A DNA stretch of 54,834 nt from JAWXBG01 sp044375415 (GCA_044375415.1 JBILMS010000015.1:1-54834), one strand, 5' to 3'. Positions 25,767 to 33,410 are shown, counted from the stretch's first letter. Translations and numbers: made by a program. The notes: generated by a model from the letters alone, not told the origin.

Positions 25767-26957
25767 TTATTTTTTTTCTGAAAGCAATTTGAAATAAAGT
25801 GCCCTCATGTCTTGTATAAGACGAGGATAGTTATACTTTGCCATTGCCCATTCTTTGCCGGCAGTGCCCATTCGCTGGCATAAGGTAGCATCTTCAACCA
25901 ACACTTTTAATTGCTCGGCATATGCAAGGGCATCGTTATTTTTTTGAACGATGATTCCGGTCTTTCCTTCTATCATAACATCTTCGACGCCTCCAACATG
26001 TGTGGTAATAACAACTTTCGAAGCAGCTTGTGCCTCAATAAGGCTTACGGGTGTACCTTCGTTGATACTTGTGAGAGCTACGATATCTAAACCAGCAGTT
26101 GCACTATCAATATCTTTTATCCAAGAGGTGAAAACGACATCGTTGTTTTTATTGCTATCCGAATTATATATCAAAGAAAGTCTGTCGCAAGAATCTTTTA
26201 GCTCTTGCATTAGTTCACCATCACCAATTATGTAGGCTTGAATTTTTTTTGTTGTAATTTGTTTGAGTTCGACAATAGACTTCAGAAATAATTCATGATT
26301 TTTAATGGCGGTTAACCTTCCGATTATTCCGATACAAATAGTATCCTCATCTATCTTATATTTCGAACGGAACATCTTTCTTTTTAAGTCAGTGCCCGAA
26401 TAAAACCTCTCGAGGTCCATACCTAATGGAATAACATGGACTTTATCTTCCGGTGCAATTCGATATTTTACGGTCAAGTCGTATTTCTGCTTTTCACTAA
26501 TGGCAACAATTGCACTGCTATAGGAAGAAAGAAATTGCTCTGTTCGCTGCACGAGAGATGATTTCCATGGGCTGAAGTAGCCATCGAAAACGTGGCCGTG
26601 AAAGGTGTGCACCACCACGGGCACTTTTTCCATGTGAGCGGCCATGCGACCAATCGCTCCGGCTTTGGCGGCATGGGTATGAACGATATTCGGTTTAAAT
26701 TCGCGAATAATTTTTCTAATTTCGCGAAAGGTTTTTAGATCGTCCAGAAAACTGATTGAGCGGCCAAAGGTTCCGATTTCCTGATAAGGCACCCCTAGGT
26801 TTTCAAGAATAAAGCCGCTGTGAGCTTCATGGATTTGAGGTTTACCGCCAATCAATTTGATCTCAAACTCGGGGGAGAGGTACCTGCTTAGATAGGCCGC
26901 ATTGTATGTTGGGCCGCCAAGGTTAAAACGATTTATGATCCGAAGAACTTTAGGCAT
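25767..26957 (-). CDS. Glycosyltransferase family 4 protein
   Basis: A 396-residue GT-B fold glycosyltransferase of family 4. The N-terminal half has the acceptor-side motifs RINRFNLGGPTYNAAYLS and PNIVHTHAAKAGAIGR; the C-terminal half has the donor-binding region IGIIGRLTAIKNHELFL and the EGTPVSLIEAQAASKVVITTHVGG stretch, matching the EX7E motif of retaining GT4 enzymes. The ATG at 26957 is preferred over an in-frame TTG four codons earlier, because CACTTTTG, a near-consensus promoter element, ends 9 nt before it. Without nearby polysaccharide genes the acceptor and sugar donor stay unknown; capsule or lipopolysaccharide synthesis is plausible. Confidence 0.87.
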   Translation of the reverse strand: MPKVLRIINRFNLGGPTYNAAYLSRYLSPEFEIKLIGGKPQIHEAHSGFILENLGVPYQEIGTFGRSISFLDDLKTFREIRKIIREFKPNIVHTHAAKAGAIGRMAAHMEKVPVVVHTFHGHVFDGYFSPWKSSLVQRTEQFLSSYSSAIVAISEKQKYDLTVKYRIAPEDKVHVIPLGMDLERFYSGTDLKRKMFRSKYKIDEDTICIGIIGRLTAIKNHELFLKSIVELKQITTKKIQAYIIGDGELMQELKDSCDRLSLIYNSDSNKNNDVVFTSWIKDIDSATAGLDIVALTSINEGTPVSLIEAQAASKVVITTHVGGVEDVMIEGKTGIIVQKNNDALAYAEQLKVLVEDATLCQRMGTAGKEWAMAKYNYPRLIQDMRALYFKLLSEKK

Positions 26958-27036
26958 AGGGGGAGGCAAAAGTGGTGATTGAATCCCAATGGGTCACCTT
27001 TTTTCTGTTTTTTCCTCGTTATTTAAAAAGGATTCG

Positions 27037-27044
27037 TATATTTG
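27037..27044 (+). promoter_or_regulatory. Putative promoter of rpmE
   Basis: TATATTTG is an exact TAnnTTTG match and lies 26 nt before the rpmE ATG, leaving a normal short leader. No clear -33 TTG is seen at the usual spacing. Confidence 0.55.
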
Positions 27045-27070
27045 CCGCCCGTTTGTAAAACACAGAAGAA

Positions 27071-27328
27071 ATGAAAAAAGGAATTCATCCGGAAAGCTAC
27101 AGGACAGTGATTTTTAAAGACATGTCCAATGAATATATGTTCCTCAGCCGCAGTACAGCTCCATCAAAAGAGACTGCGAAATGGGAAGACGGTACCGAGT
27201 ACCCGCTTATTAAAGTGGAAATAAGCCACATGTCGCATCCTTTCTTTACAGGAAAGATGCAGTTTGTGGATACTGCCGGACGTATCGACAAGTTCAAAAA
27301 CAAATACGCCAAGTTCCAAAAGAAATAA
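27071..27328 (+). CDS. rpmE: Ribosomal protein bL31, type B (zinc-independent)
   Basis: An 85-residue large-subunit ribosomal protein. MKKGIHPESYRTVIFKDMSN, the GTEYPLIKVEISHMSHPFFTG block, and VDTAGRIDKFKNKY are typical of type B L31. It has no cysteines, so it is the zinc-free paralogue type (often called rpmE2 or ykuM-type). In many bacteria this type replaces the zinc-binding form under zinc limitation; whether a second L31 exists here cannot be seen. It has its own TAnnTTTG promoter and a strong terminator, so it is monocistronic. Confidence 0.95.
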   Translation: MKKGIHPESYRTVIFKDMSNEYMFLSRSTAPSKETAKWEDGTEYPLIKVEISHMSHPFFTGKMQFVDTAGRIDKFKNKYAKFQKK

Positions 27329-27352
27329 GGGAATACTTGAAGCTAATGCATA

Positions 27353-27383
27353 GGCCGCTTTCTTGGAAAGCGGCTTTTTTATT
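27353..27383 (+). terminator. Intrinsic terminator of rpmE
   Basis: GCCGCTTT pairs with AAAGCGGC around CTTGG and is followed by TTTTTTATTT. Confidence 0.92.
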
Positions 27384-27761
27384 TGGGGCTACCGCAGGGT
27401 AGCGCTGTTTTAATATCGTTGATGCTTCTGACAAGTTGTGGATTCGCTTTGAAAATGGACTATCTGGATTTTCCATTTTTGGAGAACATCCATCTCCGAG
27501 GGCCTCACCCCTAGCCCGCTCCAGAGGAGAGGGGAACCGATTCTGCAAACTGAAATGTGAACGTTTTACAAAATCGGTTTTTTTGAAACCTTATAATTTC
27601 ACTTGACAAGAACGTCCCCTCATTTAAAGCGTGAGAGCGGAGTTTGAGAAACGGGAATACTATTCGAAAACGTAACCTCTGTTTCTGTTTATCCGAACTC
27701 AGATGGGGTTTGGCTTTCCGACGGTTTTGTCAGCGCTCACGATTGGATTTTATACGTGTGA

Positions 27762-27876
27762 CTCATGCTGACGTGCTCGTTTTTTGTGTAGGGTGGGAAT
27801 GGGGCCGCTGCGCGGCCCCATTCCCACCCCCTATTTTTAACTGCCCGACCGTCATCCTTCGCTCGCACAGCATGAG
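27762..27876. repeat. Nested palindromic element, copy B
   Basis: The inner hairpin is perfect: 27791-27808 pairs with 27812-27829 (18 bp) around TGC, with the same GGGGCCGC/GCGGCCCC apex as copies A and C but a different outer stem (GGGTGGGAAT). The outer arms are weaker: CTCATGCTG (27762-27770) and CAGCATGAG (27868-27876). The right outer arm lies inside another hairpin, TCCTTCGC/GCGAAGGA (27855-27888). The context is again a convergent gene pair. Confidence 0.8.
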
Positions 27877-27888
27877 CGATGCGAAGGA
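27855..27888. repeat. TCCTTCGC...GCGAAGGA hairpin
   Basis: TCCTTCGC-TCGC pairs with GCGA-T-GCGAAGGA with one bulged base, around a loop that contains AGCATGA. Similar hairpins are often seen as interspersed repeats in Bacteroidota intergenic DNA (general knowledge, not checked here). Confidence 0.6.
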
Positions 27889-28074
27889 CCTATTCGGAGA
27901 AGGGTCTTGGTGTTGTGTACAAAACGTTTTGTGTGTATTCTGTTCCTGTTTCTCCTAACTCCGAACCGCTAGGGGTTTTCCGGCCCTTGTTAGCACTTAG
28001 GTTTGGATTTTACATTTGAGACAAAGGCAGCGAAAACGTAAATGTTGCCGTAGCTTTTTCCACAGTTCGCAGGC

Positions 28075-29217
28075 TCACTTCGATGATATCGTAGAAACGA
28101 TATCCAGTCCATATCCCTCGATAGCCGTACGTTTTGTGGCGTGATTGGTGATAAGATTCATTTTTGAAACACCCAACGAACGCAAAATTTGGGCTCCGAT
28201 TCCAAAATCCAAGTGGTCCATTGACTTTGCCGAAGCAGAAGAGCTTTCGGTAAGACCTCGACTGCTGAACTCTTGCATTTCGTGCAAAATTCCACCGCCC
28301 GGTTCTAAATGATTCATGTATACCAGTACCCCCTTTCCTTCGCGGGCAATGATTTCCATCGACTTTTGGATAGAAATGCTATGCTGGTCGGCATTTGCAG
28401 AGAAAATATCGCTAATGATATTGCACGAATGAACCCTTACAGGAACTTCTTCGTCTGTTTTCCAAGTACCTTTTACCAGGGCTAAATGCTGTCTTTTTTC
28501 AATTTTTTCTCGAAATCCAATAAGCTCAAAGTCGCCAAAATCGGATTGGAGGGCGGTACGGCTAACTTCTTCTACAAGTGTCTCGTTTTGAAGACGATAA
28601 GCCACCAAATCTTTAATCGAAATTACCTTCAGATCAAATCTTTCAGCAATTTCGAATAACTCGGGTAAACGGGCCATGGAACCATCTTCGTTCATTATTT
28701 CCACGAGTACACCGGCAGGTTCGAAACCGGCTAAGACAGCCAGATCTACAGTGGCCTCAGTATGTCCGGTACGTCTCAAGACCCCGCCATTTCGAGCTTT
28801 GAGTGGGAAAATGTGACCGGGACGCCCCAATTCCGATGCTTTGATCGTGGGATCGATGAGCGCTTTAACAGTCTTCGAACGGTCGTGAGCACTTATTCCC
28901 GTAGTGCATCCATATCCCAATAGATCTATAGACACAGTGAAAGGGGTTTGATGTAAAGCCGTATTACTTGAAACCATCATTTCGAGTTCCAACTCATCAC
29001 ACTTAGCTTCTGTAATGGGCGTGCAGATCAAGCCACGTCCATACTTGCTCATAAAATTTATGACTTCGGGAGTCGCATTTCTAGCAGCGGTTATAAAGTC
29101 GCCTTCATTCTCACGATCTTCGTCATCTACAACGATTACGACCTTTCCCAAACGGATGTCCTCAATGGCATCTGCAATACTGTCCAATTTTTCCTTCACT
29201 TTTGCGGAACTTATCAT
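28075..29217 (-). CDS. ribB: 3,4-dihydroxy-2-butanone 4-phosphate synthase fused to a degenerate GTP cyclohydrolase II domain
   Basis: Residues 1-~205 are an intact RibB, which makes the four-carbon precursor of riboflavin from ribulose 5-phosphate: DDEDRENEGDFITAA, HQTPFTVSID, SAHDRSKTV, and RTGHTEATVDLA are all present. Residues ~210-380 align in length and outline with RibA (VPVRVHSCNIISDIF; LGVSKMNLITNHATKR), but the zinc Cys-x-Cys of LRCDCG is replaced (ANADQH) and the active-site RQEGRG is replaced by NHLEPGG. This domain should not hydrolyse GTP. A complete, separate ribA lies at 39129-39740. A TAAATTTG element ends 4 nt before the ATG, divergent from that of def. Confidence 0.93.
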   Translation of the reverse strand: MISSAKVKEKLDSIADAIEDIRLGKVVIVVDDEDRENEGDFITAARNATPEVINFMSKYGRGLICTPITEAKCDELELEMMVSSNTALHQTPFTVSIDLLGYGCTTGISAHDRSKTVKALIDPTIKASELGRPGHIFPLKARNGGVLRRTGHTEATVDLAVLAGFEPAGVLVEIMNEDGSMARLPELFEIAERFDLKVISIKDLVAYRLQNETLVEEVSRTALQSDFGDFELIGFREKIEKRQHLALVKGTWKTDEEVPVRVHSCNIISDIFSANADQHSISIQKSMEIIAREGKGVLVYMNHLEPGGGILHEMQEFSSRGLTESSSASAKSMDHLDFGIGAQILRSLGVSKMNLITNHATKRTAIEGYGLDIVSTISSK

Positions 29218-29221
29218 GGGG

Positions 29222-29229
29222 CAAATTTA
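29222..29229 (-). promoter_or_regulatory. Putative TAnnTTTG promoter element of ribB
   Basis: On the minus strand TAAATTTG is an exact match and is followed by CCCC and the ATG. The predicted transcript is leaderless or nearly so. No -33 TTG is evident. Confidence 0.5.
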
Positions 29230-29261
29230 CAGAGACTTGTATTCTCAGCCTGTCATGGATT

Positions 29262-29269
29262 TAACTTTG
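29262..29269 (+). promoter_or_regulatory. Putative TAnnTTTG promoter element of def
   Basis: TAACTTTG is an exact match and is followed by CACC and the ATG. A TTG at about 29238-29240 lies 21 nt upstream, near the spacing expected of a -33 element. Confidence 0.55.
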
Positions 29270-29273
29270 CACC

Positions 29274-29843
29274 ATGATTTTACCAATTGTTGCGTACGGT
29301 GATCCCGTATTGAAGAAAAAGGCTGAGGATATTGACGAGAATTATCCGAACCTTCAAAAGCTGATTGCCGACATGTTTGATACCATGTACAAGGCCCATG
29401 GGGTGGGGCTTGCGGCTCCTCAAATAGGTAAGAGCATCCGTGTGTTTATCGTAGATGCTTCTCCTTTTGCGGAGGGTGAAGACGGCGACCCCGAGTGTGT
29501 CGATTTTAAGAGGGTTTTTATCAATCCGGTCATTTTTGAAGAAAGTGGCGAAGAGTGGGCTTTTGAAGAAGGGTGTCTCAGTATACCCGGCATTCGGGAG
29601 GAAGTGAAGAGGAAACCCCTTCTGAAAATCGAATACTACGATGAAAATTGGGACCTCTACGAAGAAGAATTGGATGGTTTTCCCGCTCGCGTGGTGCAAC
29701 ACGAATATGATCACATAGAAGGGATTTTGTTTTTAGACCACATTTCAACCTTAAAGAGAACGTTGTTGAAGGGAAAGTTGGCAGACATAACCGTCGGCGA
29801 TGTAGATGTGAAGTACCGTATGAAATTTCCAGTAAAAAAATGA
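29274..29843 (+). CDS. def: Peptide deformylase
   Basis: Def removes the formyl group from the N-terminal methionine of new proteins. The 189-residue product has all three family motifs: GVGLAAPQIG, EEGCLSIPG (the metal-binding Cys) and QHEYDHIEG (two metal-binding His and the catalytic Glu). The start is fixed by MILPIVAYGDPVLKKKA and by a TAACTTTG element ending 4 nt upstream. The TPR lipoprotein overlaps its stop by 4 bp. In many Bacteroidota def sits next to small lipoprotein genes, so this is ordinary. Confidence 0.97.
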   Translation: MILPIVAYGDPVLKKKAEDIDENYPNLQKLIADMFDTMYKAHGVGLAAPQIGKSIRVFIVDASPFAEGEDGDPECVDFKRVFINPVIFEESGEEWAFEEGCLSIPGIREEVKRKPLLKIEYYDENWDLYEEELDGFPARVVQHEYDHIEGILFLDHISTLKRTLLKGKLADITVGDVDVKYRMKFPVKK

Positions 29844-30412
29844 AAATGAATAGTCTTTTTCAGGCGCTCTTATTTGTTGCCATTGCAAGTATGGTTTCCT
29901 GTTCTAATGGTGAGAAAACACCTGCTGTTTCGCCCGAAGATGCGAGGAAAATTGCGGTCCGTGATTCATTGTCAAAAGTGATAATCAATCTGGAGAGCAA
30001 GGTGGATTTGCTCGATACTACATACAATAGGGAGGATGCTCGCAGACTTTTGAGTACGTACCAGAGTTTTTATAACTCCAATTCAAAAGACAGCATTGGG
30101 GGTATTTATTTATACAAGGCAGGCCGTCTGGCGCATGGCATTCAGAACTACCGTCAGGCCATCAATTTGTTTACGAATTACCACGACGGATTCCCCAATC
30201 ACCCCAATCGTGCGGATGCAGCCTTGATCATTGGAATTATCTATGAAGAAAATTTGCACGATCCTAAAAGTGCAAAAGAAGCCTATCAGCGGGTAATTGA
30301 TATACACCCCGGAACCCAACAAGCAAAAGATGCTCAAGGGCTAATCATGTTGGTGGACATGACTGATGAGGAAACAATTAATTGGCTTCGACAGCAAAAT
30401 AATCCGAAATAA
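29840..30412 (+). CDS. TPR-containing lipoprotein
   Basis: A 190-residue lipoprotein: MNSLFQALLFVAIASMVSCSNGE has a Cys lipobox. A helical region (DSLSKVIINLESKVDLLD) precedes TPR-like repeats: IGGIYLYKAGRLAHGIQNYRQAINLF, HPNRADAALIIGIIYEENLHDPKSAKEAYQRVID and the HPGTQQAKDAQ turn. The pattern resembles the C-terminal TPR part of CpoB/YbgF or the BamD family, but is too short for BamD. It is translationally coupled to def (ATGA overlap) and 2 nt upstream of alkB. The role is unknown; protein-protein contact at the envelope is likely. Confidence 0.78.
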   Translation: MKMNSLFQALLFVAIASMVSCSNGEKTPAVSPEDARKIAVRDSLSKVIINLESKVDLLDTTYNREDARRLLSTYQSFYNSNSKDSIGGIYLYKAGRLAHGIQNYRQAINLFTNYHDGFPNHPNRADAALIIGIIYEENLHDPKSAKEAYQRVIDIHPGTQQAKDAQGLIMLVDMTDEETINWLRQQNNPK

Positions 30413-30414
30413 AT

Positions 30415-31443
30415 ATGTCTTTTCGTTTTCTGAAATACGGACTTGCATTTGTGCTTCCTATTACGGCATGGATCAGTTTTTCTTCCAATGGATGGATCAC
30501 GTTTTTACCAATCATCTATGCTTTTGTACTCCTGCCGATTCTAGAACTCATTATCGGAGAAAAATCTACTGTATACTCTCAACTTCAAAAGGAGGTTTTG
30601 AGAAAGGAAAAAGTCTATGATGTTTTACTATACTTGATGGTACCTATTCAATGGTTCAGTTTGGTGTGGTTTATCGTGGGCATATCCACAGAAAATCTGG
30701 AAACCTCCGAGATCATTGGAAGAACCTCTTCCATGGGACTTCTGTGCGGAGTTATAGGTGTAAATGTGGCTCACGAATTAGGTCACCGACAAACGGCATT
30801 CGACCGGTTCATGGCCCGTTGTTTATTGGTGAGCACAAGTTTTCTTCATTTTTATATTGAACACAATCGCGGTCATCACCGCAATGTGGGCACCGATGAT
30901 GATCCCGCTTCGGCAAAAAGAGGCGAGGGGCTTTATGCATTCTGGTTGAGAACGGTTCGCGATAGTTTTTTATCGGCTTGGCGAATAGTGGCCAGCGAAC
31001 AACAACGAAAGAAGAAAGCAGTTTGGTCGTTGAGTAATGAGATGATTCAATATCTCCTGATCGAAATGGGAATTATTCTGACGATCATTTTTTTTGCCGG
31101 ATGGTTTGCCGGAGTGTTGTTTGTAATCTGTTCTCTCATTGGAATTTTGTTGCTCGAAGGGATCAATTATGTTGAGCACTATGGACTCCGAAGGTCGAAG
31201 GTCTCCGAATTTCGATACGAAGATGTACAACCCGATCATTCATGGAATTCGAATCATGTGATTTCGCGATTAGTTCTTTTTGAATTGACCCGTCATAGCG
31301 ACCATCACATGTTTCCCCAGAAAAAATACCAAGTGCTGGATAATCCGAGAGAATATCGTCAGCTACCCACAGGATACGCCGGAATGCTGATTTTATCGCT
31401 TATTCCACCCCTTTGGAGAAAGGTTATGGATCCAAGGATTTGA
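30415..31443 (+). CDS. alkB: Alkane 1-monooxygenase (AlkB-type, membrane di-iron)
   Basis: A 342-residue membrane protein with the four His boxes of AlkB-type non-haem di-iron hydroxylases: HELGHR (residues 120-125), HNRGHHRN (150-157), NYVEHYGL (251-258), and RHSDHH (293-298). The third and fourth boxes distinguish AlkB from fatty-acid desaturases. Several hydrophobic segments match the 6-TM family topology. The length is short compared with the ~400 residues of the Pseudomonas enzyme. No rubredoxin or rubredoxin reductase gene is nearby, so electron partners must be elsewhere. It is joined to the def-lipoprotein operon with a 2-nt gap. The chain length oxidised cannot be predicted. Confidence 0.92.
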   Translation: MSFRFLKYGLAFVLPITAWISFSSNGWITFLPIIYAFVLLPILELIIGEKSTVYSQLQKEVLRKEKVYDVLLYLMVPIQWFSLVWFIVGISTENLETSEIIGRTSSMGLLCGVIGVNVAHELGHRQTAFDRFMARCLLVSTSFLHFYIEHNRGHHRNVGTDDDPASAKRGEGLYAFWLRTVRDSFLSAWRIVASEQQRKKKAVWSLSNEMIQYLLIEMGIILTIIFFAGWFAGVLFVICSLIGILLLEGINYVEHYGLRRSKVSEFRYEDVQPDHSWNSNHVISRLVLFELTRHSDHHMFPQKKYQVLDNPREYRQLPTGYAGMLILSLIPPLWRKVMDPRI

Positions 31444-31502
31444 GCGTGATTCGCGATTTTCAAAGCGATGTCATATTTTAGCCTACTTAATATTAAAGAC
31501 GT

Positions 31503-32573
31503 ATGAGCACATTCAAACCCGGAGTTTTAACAGGCGAAGAGGTAACAGAAGTTTTCGACGACGCCATTCAGCGAGGTTATGCATTGCCTGCGGTGAACGT
31601 GATAGGTACAAATTCAGTAAATGCCGTTTTAGAGACAGCGAGGGATGTAAATTCTCCGGTTATCATCCAATTTTCGAATGGAGGAGGAGCCTTTTATGCC
31701 GGAAAAGGTTTGAAAAATGATGTTCAACAAGCGAGTATTTTGGGTTCTGTGAGTGGAGCTCAGCACATTCACATGGTTGCTGAATCGTATGGAATACCGG
31801 TGATCATTCACACCGACCATTGCGCAAAAAATCTACTGCCTTGGATGGATGGAATGCTCTCTCATGGTGAGAAGTTTTTTGAACGTCATGGGAAATCATT
31901 GTTCTCATCGCACATGTTGGATCTAAGTGAAGAATCACTTCACGAGAACATTGAAATTTCATGTGAGTATTTCAAACGTATGGAGAAAATGGGAATCACC
32001 CTTGAGATAGAATTGGGAGTTACAGGAGGCGAAGAAGATGGTGTAGATAATTCCGATGTCGATAGTTCCAAGCTCTACACACAACCCGAAGATGTTGCGT
32101 ATTCGTATGAGCACATGCTCAAAATATCGAAGAGATTTACGGTTGCTGCAGCTTTTGGAAATGTGCATGGAGTATACAAACCCGGAAATGTAAAATTGCA
32201 ACCGATCATTTTGAAAAACTCTCAAGATTTTGTGAAGTCAAAATTTGGAACATCGACTGATCGACCTGTTCATTTTGTTTTTCACGGTGGAAGTGGTTCA
32301 TCACAAGAAGAGATTCGCGAAGCCATTAGTTACGGTGCTATCAAGATGAATATTGATACCGATATGCAATACGCATTCCTCGAAGGTATTCGCGATTATA
32401 TGTCCTCAAAAAGTGGCTACCTCGCTTCTCAGATAGGCAATCCGGATGGAGCAGATAAACCAAACAAAAAGTATTATGATCCTCGTGTTTGGTTGAGAGA
32501 AGGAGAGAAGACTTTTGTAACGAGATTAAAGCAAGCCTTTGAAGACTTGAATTGTATTGGAAGGAATGGATAA
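31503..32573 (+). CDS. fbaA: Class II fructose-bisphosphate aldolase
   Basis: A 356-residue class IIA, zinc-dependent aldolase of glycolysis and gluconeogenesis. Zinc and substrate motifs are seen: VIIHTDHCAKNLLPWMDG, LEIELGVTGGEEDGVDN, AAFGNVHGVYKPGNVKL, VFHGGSGSSQEEI, and AIKMNIDTDMQYAF. The length is that of the E. coli-type class IIA enzyme. It has its own upstream region of ~60 nt after alkB. Element C, a perfect palindrome with flanking A/T runs, lies downstream and is a good terminator. Confidence 0.96.
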   Translation: MSTFKPGVLTGEEVTEVFDDAIQRGYALPAVNVIGTNSVNAVLETARDVNSPVIIQFSNGGGAFYAGKGLKNDVQQASILGSVSGAQHIHMVAESYGIPVIIHTDHCAKNLLPWMDGMLSHGEKFFERHGKSLFSSHMLDLSEESLHENIEISCEYFKRMEKMGITLEIELGVTGGEEDGVDNSDVDSSKLYTQPEDVAYSYEHMLKISKRFTVAAAFGNVHGVYKPGNVKLQPIILKNSQDFVKSKFGTSTDRPVHFVFHGGSGSSQEEIREAISYGAIKMNIDTDMQYAFLEGIRDYMSSKSGYLASQIGNPDGADKPNKKYYDPRVWLREGEKTFVTRLKQAFEDLNCIGRNG

Positions 32574-32611
32574 AGCAATTTCGAAGCTTTGTTTATTTCA
32601 TTCGAAATTGT

Positions 32612-32729
32612 GCCCCTCAACTGCGCTCGGGGACCGATAATAAGTGTCAAGAGAAAAAAAAATGAGGGGGCCGCGCAGCGGCCCCCTCATTTTTTTTCTT
32701 TATAAAATCCCCGAGCGAAGCCGAGGGGC
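32612..32729. repeat. Nested palindromic element, copy C
   Basis: The outer arms 32612-32633 and 32708-32729 are an imperfect 22-bp inverted repeat (core CGCTCGGGGA) and match copy A's outer arms. The inner arms 32655-32674 and 32678-32697 are a perfect 20-bp stem around GCA, with the shared GGGGCCGC/GCGGCCCC apex extended by one G/C pair and an A8/T8 base. The element lies between fbaA (rightward) and the remnant end of a leftward T9SS gene, again a tail-to-tail position. Confidence 0.85.
32655..32700. terminator. Bidirectional intrinsic terminator within element C
   Basis: A stem TGAGGGGGCCGC/GCGGCCCCCTCA is flanked by A8 on the left and T8 on the right, so it has the terminator form for both strands. 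It would end fbaA transcripts. Confidence 0.85.
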
Positions 32730-32743
32730 GATTGTCTATAATC

Positions 32744-32791
32744 TTAATCCTTCTTCACAAAGGAAAGAACGGTTGTTCCTTTTTGAGATGA
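32744..32791 (-). pseudogene. Remnant of the last codons of a leftward T9SS-cargo gene
   Basis: On the minus strand the codons SSQKGTTVLSFVKKD then TAA resemble the end of a T9SS type A sorting domain (last strand plus a basic tail). The frame continues a little upstream (EYVRI) but a stop follows, and the plus-strand truncated gene starts at the same place. The fragment is short, so the call is tentative. Confidence 0.35.
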
Positions 32792-33410
32792 GATACGAAC
32801 ATATTCCATTTCTCTTAGCGGGACTTATTGTGCCATGTTATTTGACACTACTTTCAGTGTAACTATTGATCTCCCCGAATTAGATTGTATGGGAAACGTA
32901 GAAACTCCTCCACTGGAAATCAATCCAAGCGCAACAGCGATTAACGATTCTACTTATCTGTTCGTATCTGTTCCGGAAAACCTCATCAATATAGTATGGA
33001 ATTTTGGAGACAGTAACTTTTATGAAGGTACCTCAACATCCCATAGTTACTTGAGTTCCGGCATATTTACGGTGGAGGTTTGTGGCGAATATTGCGACTC
33101 TTTGTTTTGTGAGATTTTCACAGTTACATCAACAGTGGGTCTTGACGAAATTCTCCATCCTTCCATCAACACGCTCCTCATCTCTCCAAACCCCATCCAA
33201 AACAATAACTTCAATATCCAATGTACCGGTCTTATTCAATCCATTCGAATTCTGGATATGACCGGAAAGCTCATACATACACAAAAAGCAAATTCAACGA
33301 ACGTCGAAGTGTCTGTACCGGGTTTAGCAGCGGGTTCGTATTTGGTGGAGTGTAGGTTGGAAGGAGGAGACCAGACTAGTCAGTTGTTGATGGTGGTGGA
33401 ACGGAAATGA
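32787..33410 (+). pseudogene. 5'-truncated T9SS-cargo protein (PKD-like and sorting domain only)
   Basis: The open frame begins right after a TGA at 32784 and reads DEIRTYSISLSGTYCAML before the first ATG at 32835. This is the end of an Ig-like/PKD-type repeat (SGTYC, TFSVTIDLPELDC), not a gene start. Next comes a PKD-like domain (IVWNFGDSNFYEGTSTSHSYLSSGIFTVEVCGEYC), then a T9SS type A domain from LLISPNPIQNNNFNI to SQLLMVVERK. No signal peptide exists in frame. The gene has lost its 5' portion; it abuts the minus-strand T9SS remnant, so a deletion or recombination between two cargo genes is likely. Confidence 0.7.

Larger units (their letters stand above)
27384..28074. other. Repeat-rich non-coding spacer between rpmE and ribB
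   Basis: No gene is supported in this ~0.7 kb stretch between two convergent genes. It holds CCTCACCCCTAGCCCGC followed by CTCCAGAGGAGAGGGGAA (about 27502-27537), which resembles a common bacterial intergenic repeat, then the palindromic element B, a second hairpin at 27855-27888, and about 100 bases before the ribB stop with nothing recognised. Frames across it have no domain and are crossed by the hairpins. Confidence 0.7.

Noticed and set aside
27644..27958. 104-codon plus-strand frame in the rpmE-ribB spacer
   Set aside because: It runs through a perfect palindrome and two other repeats, with Cys/Trp-rich sequence and no domain.
32644..32862. Hydrophobic frame ending in MRYEHIPFLLAGLIVPCYLTLLSV that looks like a signal peptide for the truncated gene
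   Set aside because: It is in a different frame from the following T9SS fragment, and the true frame across this stretch reads as the end of an Ig/PKD-like repeat.
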